Part shown: one piece after another, positions 12,901 through 25,660 of the stretch
How the letters are laid out: each line of letters begins with the position of its first letter
Position numbering within the stretch: position 1 is the first letter of the stretch
Origin: Pardosa pseudoannulata
Taxonomy: Eukaryota; Arthropoda; Arachnida; Araneae; Lycosidae
Direction: 5' to 3'
Length of the DNA stretch: 64,000 nt
Assembly (NCBI GenBank): GCA_032207245.1
Contig: CM063501.1
Coordinates: forward strand, 62,316,793-62,380,792
The notes under the pieces: model-generated
Seen by the model: only the letters and a program-made list of their open reading frames with translations
Databases searched by the model: none
Told to the model about the DNA's origin: nothing
Program-made: the position numbers and the translations under genes

Positions 12901-14397
12901 CAAGCGGAAACATCAACTTGAACATGTCAAGGTCACTGTAAATGGGTTTTTCGGAGTACCTAGCGAAGTGATACTTTCACTTTAACCTCCGTAAAAAAAG
13001 ATTCAAAACATAAATATAGGGCATCGGTGCACAAGTAATCAAACAGTAATTTAACACACTCTGACTTCAAAAGAATCAAGAAAGTGAGTACATTCTCATA
13101 AAAAATTATGAGTAACCTATCAGCGTAGTATCTAATCAAAAAGGATAAATAGACTGTAACCTTTACAATGACCAGTGGGTAAGAAATTTAAAAAATATGT
13201 AACAAAACATACATATACAAGTGTGACACAAAGCTCAGAGTATGCAGAAAATTAATAACAAATAAAATTAAACACAGAGCAATAAAATAAATTTGGTACA
13301 TAACATAAAATAAGCAAAAGCGGACAGCACTAACAAAAAGATATTTTTATTTTGTTTTATAAAATTTTAAAAAAATTTATGTGATTTTTTTAAAGAAGAC
13401 TTAAACATAACAACGTCTGTAAATGTTTTATACCCTAACTTGTTTTGCACAAAGCTTCCTCTTCTTCCCAAGCATGCTAATTTCGATATTTTTCTTCTAA
13501 AACTGACAACTTTTCCCGGTTTTGCATTTTATTACTCATAATTCTTGTTCTTGATTGTTAATATTCTTTCTGTATAACGTTTTGATCGTTTATTGCGTCA
13601 AATTTCATGTTTTTCTTGTAATGGCGCCCTCTGGTGAACATTTTGAAAGCAATTTTTTTCTGAAATTTCGTGAACGCATTTCGTTTATAGCCCATGTACA
13701 AAATTCCGTTCACCTCAGGATTCTGTTTATAGGAGAAGTTTAATTATAACCCCCCCGGTACTTCGCAATAGATAAATAGAGTGCTCATTAATTAAAGAAA
13801 ATATTTTAAAATAGCATTCATCGGTAACTTGAATAAGTAGAGCCGTATAAATGATACTTTTTCGCCATCTGGCGGTAATGGATCGCAATGTCATCGTATT
13901 TTTGGTTTTAGACCCCATGCATTGCCGTTGGAAGGGACCCATTTACTTCCCTTCAACCTAAATTTATTTATTTTAATGTTTATCACCAAATTCATAATCT
14001 ATTCATAACTTTCAATAATTTACAGCGAAATACTTTTGAATCACAAGTAGTATAAAATACGTTGCAAAAGGGTAATCGGAAAAAAAGTTAAATTATAGGA
14101 ATTTCAATTAAACTTATGGGAAGAGTTTAACATTTTTTTTCTTTTTTGTAAAGGGTACAAAAAAGGTTGGAAACCACTGTTGTATAGTAAACCCTGTATT
14201 TTCTTGCATTCGAGAAAACAGTAAAGCCTGCTGGGTTTTCACAAAAGAGATCATTAGACCGGGATCTGCCACTTGTATTTAAAATCAATTCTATTTCATT
14301 TAAACGCAAAGTTCCGAATAAAATTCACTTGAGTGCGAACAACGGTAAGGAATAAAAACAAAAATTCTTATTTAATGTTCATCCGGATTGGGCGGGT
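12901..14397. other. intergenic DNA, nothing recognised
   Basis: Short open frames here have no recognisable composition or domain. Confidence 0.45.
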
Positions 14398-14459
14398 TGA
14401 CTACGAGCGGGGCCACGCGTAGAGTACAACTTAGTCTCGCGTGGCCCCGCTGTGAGTCA
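14398..14459. repeat. GC-rich inverted repeat (stem-loop)
   Basis: A perfect 14-bp stem pairs 14406-14419 (agcggggccacgcg) with 14438-14451 (cgcgtggccccgct) across an 18-base loop. After a 4-by-4 internal loop, TGAC at 14398-14401 pairs with GTCA at 14456-14459. The stem is strikingly GC-rich in AT-rich DNA. Could be a hairpin RNA gene, the end of a foldback element, or a protein-binding palindrome. No promoter was identified. Confidence 0.75.
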
Positions 14460-15248
14460 GAATGATTTGGAGCGAAACGAAAACCGACGTACGTGACGGG
14501 ACTTTGTACTGTGGTTTGAACGAAATGATTACAGGGTGTAAATTCGAATTTCAGTATTTATCGGTCTACCAAAGATCTATTGAAACAGTTGCCAACGCAT
14601 TGTAAATCCAAATATATCGATAAAGTTCACTCATAAGGTCTGTGAAAAAAAGTCAATGTACAGAAATTGATTAATATTTGGGGTACCTCCTATAACTTAT
14701 TTACTTATGGTATGAAATCGACTAGTATACGTATTATATACACATAGGCCGAATATCACTTTACATATACGCTGTATAAAACAGTTTATGTATCATTGGT
14801 CTAAATAACTCCTTTCTTAAAAACTTTAGAGAGGTTTCAATCACATATCAACATATAACATTTGGGCTCTTTTCTCGGTGATATTTTTCGCCTTGCGAAA
14901 ACGTCACTAACTGTTGCTAATTCACTGTCCTAGAAACAGAGCATAATCAACAAATCTTGATCTGATAATTATAGCATTCCGTAATTAGCTGTAATGTACA
15001 TTTTCATTTAATATATAGCAAAAGTAACAGTATTGAAACGTGTGCAGTTTAATGTATAAAAATTTTTTAAAAAACTGGATAAAAATCACATGCTTTTCTT
15101 GTACGTCTGTTATATTATAATTATTTTCTTACATTATATGATCCGTTAATAAGAATTATCCTTTGAACATTCTCTTCCAGATCCAATCTAGGTTTTGTTT
15201 TTAAACGTCTGCCATGGGAGTCACCAGTGACCGGCACTCGACTTGGCT

Positions 15249-15448
15249 TCAGCGCCGGTAGGATAGCCGAACGATGGCCGATTGGTTAGGGTGCTGGCCT
15301 GCGGTACCAGAGTTCGTGGGTTCGAATCCCACAGTCGCATAGATGTTCGTAACCGTTCGGAATCGACTTTAAGCTGTAGGTCCCGGTCTCATTAGCCCTC
15401 GTGTTGCAAAAAGTAGACCGTAGAACTCCAAACCAAATCAGCGCCGGT
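15249..15448 (+). mobile_element. intact tRNA-derived SINE with 11-bp target site duplication
   Basis: Best reference copy in the window. Direct repeats tcagcgccggt at 15249-15259 and 15438-15448 match perfectly and bound an insertion of 178 bp. The head is tRNA-like: 'gatggccgattggttagggt' holds box A and 'gggttcgaatccc' holds box B, so it should be transcribed by RNA polymerase III. Next come 'cggaatcgactttaagctgt' and 'cattagccctcgtgttgcaa', and the tail 'ctccaaaccaaa'. SINEs are mobilised by a LINE in trans; which LINE is unknown. The perfect duplication suggests a fairly recent insertion. It is not a functional tRNA gene, since it lacks a fitting acceptor stem. Confidence 0.88.
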
Positions 15449-16368
15449 GGAAAGGGGGAGACGGACTGGAGACGCAGCAAATATAAAAGTACATAATTAT
15501 AGTAAATATGGATACTGATAAATTTTTTTATAATACCATTGTTATTTTAATGGTTTGAAAAAATTAATATAATATAGGACATACAAAAATAATTTTATTA
15601 GTACGTGAAAAATATGCATTTTATCAGTGCATATTGCGAGGAGTCAGATTGAAAAATTCGAGGCAAAGAAATGGTTCATCAACGCTATCGGAACAGTATG
15701 TCACCACTTTTTTAGTCAAATTCTTTGCTCTAGTTCTTCCTCTCTGCTTTGAATGCTAAAGAATGAGAGTAATCACTTAGCAATGGAAGCATGATTGTTT
15801 AAAAAGAAGGACAATCGTAACAATTGCCTACCACGCCGTGCGAGTCACTGGTGACCCACACCACGAAAACTGCTTCAAGCATGATTTTATAATTCATTTT
15901 ATCTGCTGCAAATAATATTTCAGCATATGCATCGCATAATGAAAAGTTCACGTCGGCGCCTTCGACAAGCCATCGAAAATGCGTTTGGCAGTCAACATGT
16001 TAATGATATCCATTTTGTCTCAGTATAACTAAGTACTACATGGCGGAGACACGCATTATTATTCGTTCAAAACAGAATTTTTTCGTAATTACACTATTTT
16101 CTTCACTGCTTACCAGGAAAAAATGAACAGTAAAAATTCAGAATTATTCTCTGCAAGTAATAGATTTGTACATTTATTTCCTAACAACAGACTTTAAACC
16201 TATTGTTTCCACCGTTTTAATAGCAACACTACAAATGCACACGAATACGTCAATACTTTTGAGCTGTATTGTTGTAGATAGGTAGCTTTAATGGCCGTTA
16301 TATTGAGATTTTCCGTTATACAGAGCTCGAATTGAAATATAAAATGCAGATACACAAAGAAATGTTAT

Positions 16369-16535
16369 ACGAGTCTTAAATACAAAATTTCAATAGTTTG
16401 CAGATAGTCGTTTTTAAGCTATGTCCCACAGCGTTAATATAAGTTATATTGAAAAGTTTCACAATACACAATGCAGATTGTGATCAAAAGGTTAGGTGCA
16501 CAACTATAGATGCTATAATAGTCTTCAAAATACAC
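16369..16535 (+). repeat. satellite-like repeat unit, dispersed copy
   Basis: Resembles the two adjacent units at 17999-18165 and 18166-18320. Shared blocks: 'agctatgtcccacagcgtt', 'agttatattgaaaa', 'gcagattg.gatcaaaagg' and 'gtgcacaactatagatg'. Confidence 0.6.
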
Positions 16536-16982
16536 TTATTTATTTTGTTTCCAGTAAAACCTGCTGTACTTCCTAAAGCCTGCTACAATGTATGGAAATT
16601 TTCTCACTATTGTTTATAGGTGGCCAAGACGTCGACCGAAGACATTTTAAGTAGTCCGCGCGACCATCCCGATAATGACCTTGGATATTAACAATTTAAT
16701 TTATCACTTATGACAGAGAATTAATGAATTGTTTAAAATAAAAATTTACTACAGTTTAAGCTTTAAAACCTAAACCAAACTGTGCAAAATAATACAATGA
16801 ATCTGTCGTTTTACTGTGGAGAATTAAATAGAAACAAAGAGGGGGACACAAAGTGGTCCCACATTGACAAAGTGGGATGCTTAGATTATAATATAATCGA
16901 ATCAGTACCATATAATCATTATTTCAATAGTATTAGTATAGAATTAGTATTGATTCGATATACTATACACACCGCGGTTTTT

Positions 16983-17000
16983 GTCGCCAAATTTGGCGAC
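16983..17000. repeat. 18-bp perfect palindrome
   Basis: gtcgccaaatttggcgac is a perfect palindrome. A further half-site, ttggcgacttt, lies at about 17032-17042. Possibly part of a larger foldback repeat. Confidence 0.7.
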
Positions 17001-17998
17001 TTTTCGGGCGATGCCTGCCTTCGCTGGAGACTTGGCGACTTTAAGCTTTCCAAGCTTTTTGGAGCTTTGTAGTGGCAGCCCTGGTTCGTAATGCTTCGTT
17101 AACAGATGAACATTTAATTTCGTGTCTACACATTGCAATAAGCTCATGCCAGCCACAATATGATAAACTTGTCGCAGATATACAGTGCCAAATTTCAACT
17201 AAACGAAGTGAATAGGATGGTCAATTTTTGATATATGAATACTTTGATTATTTTCGTCAATAAATTTTTATTTTGTAAATATTAAGTTTTTTTAGAAAAA
17301 TTAGATAATTTACCATTTTTAGTTAATTTAGCTCTGCCATTGGCAGACCGCCTTCGATTTTCTAAATGTGGAGTAGACCAAGGATCCCAAAAGTCCCCCC
17401 CACTCCCCTGCTTTATAGAATAGGTAAAACCAATGTTCCAAAATGTCCATGTGGTCAGTATGGGCACCCACATTATTTAGTCAAAATTCTTGCAGTTTCA
17501 TAAAAACAAAAACAAAAAGAAGAGCTAATGAGTCTTTAGGTCATTATAAAAGAATTGACAATAGTCGTTATGATCTACAGAAACTTAACGAAATTTATAA
17601 TAAACTGAATTCCCGCTTTTCATTCATTTTTTCTCTTTTCTGATTTTTTAATTTTTTTTTAAATTTTAACTTTTAAAAATTAATTTATTACTTCTTTTAA
17701 GTAAATAAAATGCTTTTATGTTAAAGAAAGGTAATATTTTTTAATGGATAAAAATATACAATAATTTTAACTTATTATATACTGTAATTAAATGTTTATA
17801 AACAAAAATAAAAAAAATTATATATTGAGTATGAAAAGTTTGTATGTAATTTTTATACTATATTACTGATATGCTTGTATACTTTTGTGTAAATGTAGTT
17901 TAAATCATTCTGTAATAAAGTAAGGTCGATGTAGATTTTCCCCGCTCGCCTTTGGCCTTAGCTGCTAAAAACCTTGTGATTGGAGGCGAGTGTATGGC

Positions 17999-18320
17999 AC
18001 TTGAGTCCAAAATACAAATATTCAGTATTTCGTGGTATTTTAGATTTATGTTTCACAGCGTTTATATAAGTCATATTGAAAACTTTTCTTGTATTTAGAG
18101 CAGATTGCATTCAAAAAGGAACGTGCACAACTAGATGTTACAATAACCCTAAGTTTAAAATTTGAACATTTTACGGAAAATCATTTTTGAGTTATAGCCC
18201 ACGGCGTTCATAATGTTATTTCAAATTTTTAATGATACAGAGAAAGGATTACAATCAAAAGGAATGGATTGCACTAGACGTGATAACAGTCCAAAATGCA
18301 AAATATCTTCTACGGCTAAT
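17999..18320 (+). repeat. two tandem satellite-like units of about 150-170 bp
   Basis: Units 17999-18165 and 18166-18320 align with each other and with 16369-16535. Each carries a 'cacagcgtt'-like block, then an '...attgcaatcaaaagga' block, then 'tgcacaactagatgt'. A tandem pair plus one dispersed copy suggests a decayed satellite. Confidence 0.6.
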
Positions 18321-18345
18321 CTATTTGAGTTATGCGAAATAGTAC

Positions 18346-18372
18346 TACGTACGTACGTACGTACATACATAC
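18346..18372. repeat. (TACG)n/(TACA)n short tandem repeat
   Basis: Four to five TACG units, self-complementary, followed by TACA units. Confidence 0.9.
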
Positions 18373-19479
18373 AAGACGTCAAGAGTAAACTTAGTTCAGG
18401 AAGGTCAAAATGGATATATAAAGCATCAAAATTAATTTTCTTTGTGCGTGCACATAGGCGCAATACTGAAACTAGTCGAAATTCAATCAGGCATAAGAAA
18501 GAGTCAAAAGTGTCATGGGTCAAAATTCATAAGTCAGGGTCAAAATAAGTATTTTTTTTTTCAACGTGAATATTGCAATACGGATTACAATACTTACTTT
18601 GTAAAAGGAAATAAAAATGAAAAGCCCTTTATCCCTTTACTCGGTTACTTCCGTTACCCTTTATTCCGCCCTTTGTTCCATTATTTGTTTCTGTTACAAA
18701 CATCCAAGCTTGCATCGGAATGTCAAGATGACCACAAAAAAGAAATACTGAAAAGTGAAAAAAAATCTAGGGTATTCTTTGTTTGACTTTTCATCTATTC
18801 TTATACATACTTGCTGTTTGTACAGAGCACAATGTGCAGACTTTTGCTGCAGGCCATATTTGTTTTAATTAATCACTTTACTATTTGAAATGTATCCTTT
18901 ATCATCAATGATAAATTTAAGAATCAAAGTAGTTATTCATTTTCTGCACATTTGCTTCCATTTATTTATAGTTTTCTAGTAAGGGGACTTCTATTCTTCC
19001 ATTAAATTATTTTTTATCAACATCATTATTTTAAATTTTGTAAATATGTTTAAAATTCCAAAATTAGGTATGGGACTTTTAAACTGAATTACTTTTTAAA
19101 TGAAATGTTCAATGGTTTTCTCCATAATTGCATGATGTATCAATGTTTTAGGAATCAGAAACAGCAGAAAAAGACTTTTCATTCGAAAGTTCAGAAGGTG
19201 ATGTAATCCATTGTACAAAGACGAAGCCTACTTAAGCGACATCACTTTTCCCTTACTACGTCTTTACTTTTTAGTTTTTTAGGGGATGTTACAAGGCATA
19301 CAAGGCCTTGTAACTGGGCTGATCCCTATCCAGAGATTTCTAACAGTAAGCATAAAGATGACAACGAGCAGAAAATAAAACAGCTAAATGATGAAAGAAG
19401 GGGATATGGAGGTGGATTCCTGAGTTCATAACACAAGAACTAGAGAATAGAAAGCTTAAGGATAGAAAAACACAAATAT
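18373..19479. other. intergenic DNA, nothing recognised
   Basis: Contains ORFs of up to 114 codons, but their composition is ordinary AT-rich noise and no motif is seen. Confidence 0.4.
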
Positions 19480-20040
19480 TTTTGCGGCCAGAGACATCCG
19501 TACACTGTGACGAGCAGAGATGGAGGGAGTAATTTTGTCATTCTGAGGCGACTCAAATGGCCACGAGAGGACCAATAGAATTGCAGGAATTCGTCCAATC
19601 AAATTTCATGATGGTAGATGGAGTGTACTGTAGAATCTAATCTAGTTTCCACACTATGGCCAATTGTTCACCACTTCCTGATGGTGACCTCGAACGATGG
19701 TTCACGGGTTGCATCCACAAGTTGGGCCACTAAATGAGCCAAAGACGTGGATTCGTCCATAGGGTCTACTGCGCACTTTAGTAGCGCATCTGGCTGCCTT
19801 TGAGAAAAACCGCCTCGGAAACCATCGTTTGCCAAGGCCATTTTATCGTCTGCTAAATTCGTCGGATAAACCATAGGTTTATGGTTATATAGGTCCAGAC
19901 GGTGGAGATGGCTTGCAGTGGACCATTGTATGGAGGGGCCTTAAGATAAACGGGAGCCCTGACCTAGATGAATAGACTCTTCGAGGTCGCCATTTTTATT
20001 GCCGGGGTTACCTTCTTCCATAGTAAAACCACAACTTTAA
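19480..20040. other. GC-richer block, unclassified (possible transposon or gene relic)
   Basis: Clearly higher G+C than its neighbours. On the minus strand 19874-19668 is open for 68 codons (MVYPTNLADDKMALANDGF...), and the flanking sequence also reads as former coding sequence with interruptions. No family recognised. Composition suggests an old retroelement or gene fragment. Confidence 0.35.
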
Positions 20041-23000
20041 AATTCGATACACATTTCCTCAAATAAAAATTTAAAATATAAATGCCAGAAATGTCATCAT
20101 AAAATATTTATTGTACTGTATCTTTTAATATCTTATCAAAGAGTTTAACAAGTAAAGAAAAATCATTAAGACACGTTTTAAATACAGACATTTCCTGATT
20201 TTCATTTTCATGTGCATGTTATTAAGGATTCGTTTGAGAACAAGTTCTATTCTTTTCCCAAAATGTCTGAAATATCTCTAGATTCTAAGCTTCAGTAGTA
20301 AAATATTACATAATAAGAAATTAGAATAACCAAAAATTATGATTTTGTGCATCTTAAGGGATACAAGAACAATTTTAGTTACATGCTATTTTTAATATGT
20401 TTACAAGAATTCTTTTTCTGTTTCGAAACATAAGGAAATCTACAAATTAAATAAATAAGATAAAATAATACTAATGAAATACAAAGAATGTCTGCTAATA
20501 ACAGTAATTTACTTGATAGTTATCTTTGTTACAACTCTATCGTTCATGTTTATCAAATGTATTCATTTTTAGAATGGCTACGTTTAAAAAAATGAATGAA
20601 TTGTACTACATTATACAAGTGGTTAAATTTTAACTTGGGAAAAAATACCTTTTTTTTCTCCGACAAGCAAACTGTGGAACTTCAAAAGCTTTTTATTACA
20701 CAAAATCCTAATTTTTTATAGTTCTTATAAGATGATATTCGAAACCATTGCCATTTGAATTAAATATTCAAAGCAATATTCTTATGCGTCATTGTACAAC
20801 TGAGCAGTTGTATTCAAGTAAAAACTTTTATCTAAATTTATCCCCACCAAAAATTTCTGTCTTTTATTAAAGCAACAAAATTGCAATGGATTAAAATATG
20901 TTGAAAAAGGGAACTATCTAAACAGAATTGTAATATTGAGTATGAAATATCAGATTTTACGATCCTACCGTTCTTCGTTAGAGTTAATCGACGATTATCT
21001 GTTTGATAAACATCTAGAACTTAGGTTACATCTCACCATAGTTGATTAGCATTAACCTTAAGTTAAACGTTTTTCAGTTTCATCGTAATTAACCACTGAA
21101 TAACCTTTTACGAGTAAAGTAAGGCTACATTTTAATCTACGATTAGCCCCAATTTTTTTTTTTTTTTTTTTTTTTTGAAACATATCATAAAGAAATTAGA
21201 AGTTGTAGAGACATAATTCAAAGATCTACAATTAGCATTTACTAGTCAGTATCATTCTATATAATAGTATATTTATAGAATGATAAAAGAAGGACACAAG
21301 AACATTATACTAGTGATAAATTTTCAGTAGCATATTTATATGTTTGTCTGGAGATTTAATTAAAAAACGAATAATCTGGAGAGAGTGTAGGATTAGTGCC
21401 ACTTTCCTAGGTTGGCACGGTTGGCGACTTTTTTTTGCGATAATTATTTTGATAATGTACCCATGGCGCCAACCAATGGTGGGACACAATTCTTCGTTTA
21501 AACAGAGATTAATCGCGGTTAGCTGTTTAACAACTTTGATAAGACCAGCTCTAAAACTGTTTTCTTAGATTCGAATGATAAATTATGATCTTTTCCGTCA
21601 AAGCCGATTAAAGTTAATTGTAGTTATAAAAATGTATTGTTAATCATCTCTTAGATCTGACCGACTATCTTGAGACTGAGCCTTAGTATTTCTATTCGCA
21701 GTTAAATTTACTCGATATATTTATAATTTGCATTCGACTCTGATCGCTACTAAGACATTTTGTTTGAACTCTGTGTTTGTAAACAGTTCTCCTGGACTAA
21801 AATCAACATGTTTTTTAGAGTTTCTCGCTCATTCTGACGTGACTTGGGTGACAGCCCAATTTTGTCGGATTGTGTTTTCCCAAGCAGTTTAGGAACTATG
21901 ATTTGGAGAATTATGTTTTACCTATATAGCTCATTCTGTAGGTCATTCTAAATTTAATGCATGTTTCTGTATTAAAATGTCGTATAGTTAGGAACATATG
22001 CGGTATAAAGCAATGTAAACAATATAAATTTAATCTCACTTGTATTCTGATAAAGCTGACATAAACGTCTGGAGGGTAAATGACTCTCCATTTCTGTTTA
22101 CAGCTACAGAAAAGTAGTTGATAAAACGTTGAACTGTATTGTTAAGGAAATACTGTCTAAAAATGACTTTCATAAAAGTAGTTACAAAAAAGAAAAAATG
22201 CGAAAAGTAAAAATTTTTTGCAGAGCAGTTGCTTTTAATGTGGCAACACTTTTCATTTCTGTGGTATTAATATTCGTGATCGTTCTGTTGTAAGCGTGTG
22301 GTTTCATATTTCATTTTTCGTAATGTGTGCATAGCTTTTCTTGGCCATGATAACAAAAGAATTCGTTTGGTACATTGATTTGGTATTGAAATGTACTCTG
22401 CTTCCCTTCGACTATCTCGTTTACTCATGGCAAAAAAAGTAACGTTTCATTATTCGTCATTTTGTTCTTATTTTTGCAAAACATATGAACACTATCACAT
22501 ATCTATTTTTAAGCTATTTTTGCATGTTTCTCTTTAACACATTATTTAATAAACTTGAATAACAGTATCACAAACCGGATAGTGACCAAAAGAAACCATT
22601 TAGTAACCTTCCCATTGCCGAAAGTGAACCAAAAATTGATGGAAAAGTACACTTTTGGTAAAATGTACGTATTTAAAATTTTGTTTCTCTAAGTTAAAAA
22701 GTACTCTAATTATGGTGATTACATACAGACATTATTACAAAAATAGTATTTTCGAACTCAGTGAAGTCTAAAACAGGAAATATCAATCAAAATCTAAAGG
22801 TCGAATTTTTGAACGATTGGAATATTTTCCCTGTGTATATGAGAAAGTACACAATCCAGAAGATTTTGCTCTTTATTATCTCGTGATGTCGTAACTCACA
22901 CCCTTTCTTGAACAAAATAAATCTTGAGATCGTGATAACAACAAATGCACTTATGTGCCAGAAAAAGAAAAAAAAAATTGAAGCCATCACTTTCTAATTT

Positions 23001-23358
23001 CATACTTGAAAACGAAATTTCCCCTAATCCTATTTCCTCCCACCGTGCAATCCGTTTATTTTTTCTAATTCAAAGAAAGTAACATAAGAAAAATAAACAT
23101 CGCAGTTGTTTGGGCCGCTTGCTAGTGATTTCCCTTGATATTTTGATTTATTTCCTCTTAGTGAAGTCGCACGACTCCATTATCTTACAAAATACGAATT
23201 TTAGAACAGAGGTTCTCAATCTTCTCTGGACCACGCTCCTTTTACAATTTAAAATATCTAAACGCCCCATCTTGTATAATAGTTATACCAAATATTAAAA
23301 ATTGATGCATGTCTCCTATATCATTTTTATGACTGTTTATCCGTTAAGAATCAAGCTC
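20041..23358. other. intergenic DNA, nothing recognised except a T run
   Basis: A 24-base poly-T lies at 21153-21176. The flanks (20980-21120 and 21500-21680) contain many ttaatc/gattaa motifs that may belong to an old foldback repeat, but boundaries could not be set. Confidence 0.4.
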
Positions 23359-23419
23359 ATTAGCCCTCGTGTTGCAAAAAGTAAACCGTAGCTATCCAAA
23401 TTAAACCAAACCAAACCAA
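23359..23419 (+). repeat. SINE 3' tail fragment
   Basis: 'ctcattagccctcgtgttgcaaaaagtaaaccgtag' in the standard order, then a run of 'accaaaccaa'. It abuts the Helitron-like element directly. Confidence 0.8.
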
Positions 23420-24787
23420 TCTCCTATATAATAATAACCTAACTTATCTGTGAGTCTGCCCTCGAATTTATGAAGCGGTTGGACCTGGAATGGATAGAGG
23501 CACCCATATTGGATTCTTGATGAGTTAAGGTTAACAAAATTCAAAGCGAGTAAAGTTTATCTTCTCCTAAACTATCGATCCGATTCTAAAATAAATTGGT
23601 ATAAATATGCTTCATATCACAGCGAAAAATACTGTCGTCTTTAAAATGTTCGAAATCCACCCCTTCAAAAATAACATTTTTTTCTAGCATTATGACGTCA
23701 TTCCTTTAACCATCTCATTTAATCATTTCTTATTTTAAATTGTTTAAATATCGTCTGCATTATTTTCATACGTTTTATCACTAAACTTAGATGTTACGTA
23801 AATAATTTTCTTTTATATTTGGCTTAAATAATACTGTGGTGTGGCCAGTGAAAACGATTGCACTTAAAGTTCACCAAATTTTGGAGAGTTTTGATTGGTC
23901 TCCAGGAGGCGATTCAGGACCATCCTTGGACTCCCGGTCCTTCTGGGCAGAGCCGGGAAAGGACACATTGTGCAAAGGACAATGGAACAACGAACGCATC
24001 AGGACAGGATAATGGAAAAAGTATAGGGTTGCCTGAGTAGAAAGAAGGAAGGAAAAGAATGCAGCGTTCTCTTGGACATTGGCAATTTTTTTAGGCGTTG
24101 CAAGTGGAGTGCTTCTTTTAATTTTTAATTTTTAAAAATAATTTTTTAGCATATTTCTTTGTCTTTGTTCAATATTTAAATGTTGTTATATAGATCAGTG
24201 GCATTTAACTGTAATTAAAGACGATATAAAATAAACGGGTTATAAAATGCTTTGAAATAACAACAGCAATGTACTAAGCCACAACAAATACATTAGGTAC
24301 ATATGTGATAATTTAAATTTATTCATCGACTATTTTTTGTTGCAATGAATATTTTATCACTGGAATTAACAGCAGATTCTATCTACCTCCAGGATGTAGT
24401 GGAAAGGATAGTTTCATTCCTTTACTTCTATTAATTATTGTGACAAAAAATTGGGAAGAACTTAACGATAATTTCTACGTAGCTAAGAAAACTTTGAATT
24501 ATCTTTCTAAATGAATTCAACGTGATTCTAAACTGCATTCACAGTATCGGGAGATTTAGAGGAGTATGAAGATAACTTATTGAATGTGTGCCAAGTAATT
24601 CTCGGCTAAAAAACAAACCATTTTTTTACCTACCTTCTTAGACAGTCAACTAGCTACTGCATTAATCCCCCGTTCAGCTAAATACGATGAAGGAAATGTA
24701 ATTAAAATTTCTGGGATCAAACGGTACTTTACAATTCTGGAAAATTAAAATTTTACTGATCCCGTCATATGACGGGTCATATGCTAG
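23420..24787 (+). mobile_element. Helitron-like element (non-autonomous)
   Basis: Left end TCTCCTATATAATAATAACC is preceded by A. Right end has the perfect palindrome cccgtcatatgacggg (24761-24776), followed 7 bases later by CTAG (24784-24787) and then T. A TC start, a short terminal hairpin, a CTRR end and insertion between A and T are the Helitron hallmarks. About 80 bp around 23680-23765 (the tagcattatgacgtcattc region) match the element at 27305-28355 in the opposite orientation. No Rep/helicase frame. A 60-codon open frame at 23858-24040 has no recognisable domain. Confidence 0.62.
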
Positions 24788-24948
24788 TCTGTTAAGAATC
24801 ACAAAATAGCAATTAAAACGTCCATTAAATGTAGCCCTCCTTTAAGCAAACACAAAGAGAGAGAAGTATAGGTTTCTTGAAGTTGCGCCACAGTACAATA
24901 ATTTTGAAATAGCCCACTTGCTCATGAGTTCTGTGGACTAAAACTGAA

Positions 24949-25084
24949 GGTCGTTCTAACGAAAAATAATACGCTTGGGGTCGTCGTAATGATTCAAAAT
25001 TAACATTACTCCTATGGTAAAATGATTGGAACTTTTAAAGATGGTCGTTCTAACGAAGGGTCGTTAAAAAGAGGTTCTACTGTA
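24949..25084. repeat. partial end of a Tc1/mariner-type (pogo-like) element
   Basis: Repeated 'ggtcgttctaacgaa' motifs and the end 'gaggttctactgta' are typical of terminal regions of pogo/Tigger-like elements. No opposite terminus was found. Confidence 0.4.
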
Positions 25085-25493
25085 TAAAGAATAAGTCTTA
25101 TGTAAGTGCTATCATTATGTTTGTCTTGAATATGAAATAATGATAATTAAATTATGTTAAAATAGTATCATTTAATATTTTATTATTATATCCACGCCTT
25201 TTACAATTAGTTTCAGGATTTTTCTGCAATATTATTTCACCCTGTTTGAATCTCTATTGATGGTTTGCAGCAACCATTATACATTATTGAAGTCCTTTTT
25301 TTAAAATAAACTTCTATGTATGGAATTTAAATTATGTGAAACGAAAAGGTGATACTTATATTCTTTTATTTAGACTGCTAACGTACCTGAGAAAGCCATG
25401 ATCTGATTTAGAGAAACTTTGGCTATGTAAATCACCAAATTAAACCCCTACGCACTAAGCTGCAGAAACTGTTCTTTAGGCTGTAAAAAATCA

Positions 25494-25660
25494 GGTTTGT
25501 CGTGCTAAGGCGTACTGTTTTGCTACACTAGGGACAATGCAGACGGAACCTACAGCTAAAAGCTGATTCCGAACGGCTGTGAACATGCATACCAGATGCG
25601 TATTCGAACCCGTGGACGCAGGTTCCGAAGAGCGCTCAACCATGCGGCTTTCGTTAAACC
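25494..25660 (-). repeat. tRNA-derived SINE, degraded copy
   Basis: Minus-strand copy: 'cgtactgttttgctacac' tail block, 'gattccgaacggctgtgaac' middle, and box B-like 'attcgaacccgtgg' head. Confidence 0.75.

Noticed and set aside
15260..15437. tRNA gene
   Set aside because: Box A and B are present but the cloverleaf is incomplete and the sequence is a bounded, repeated insertion, so it is a SINE.
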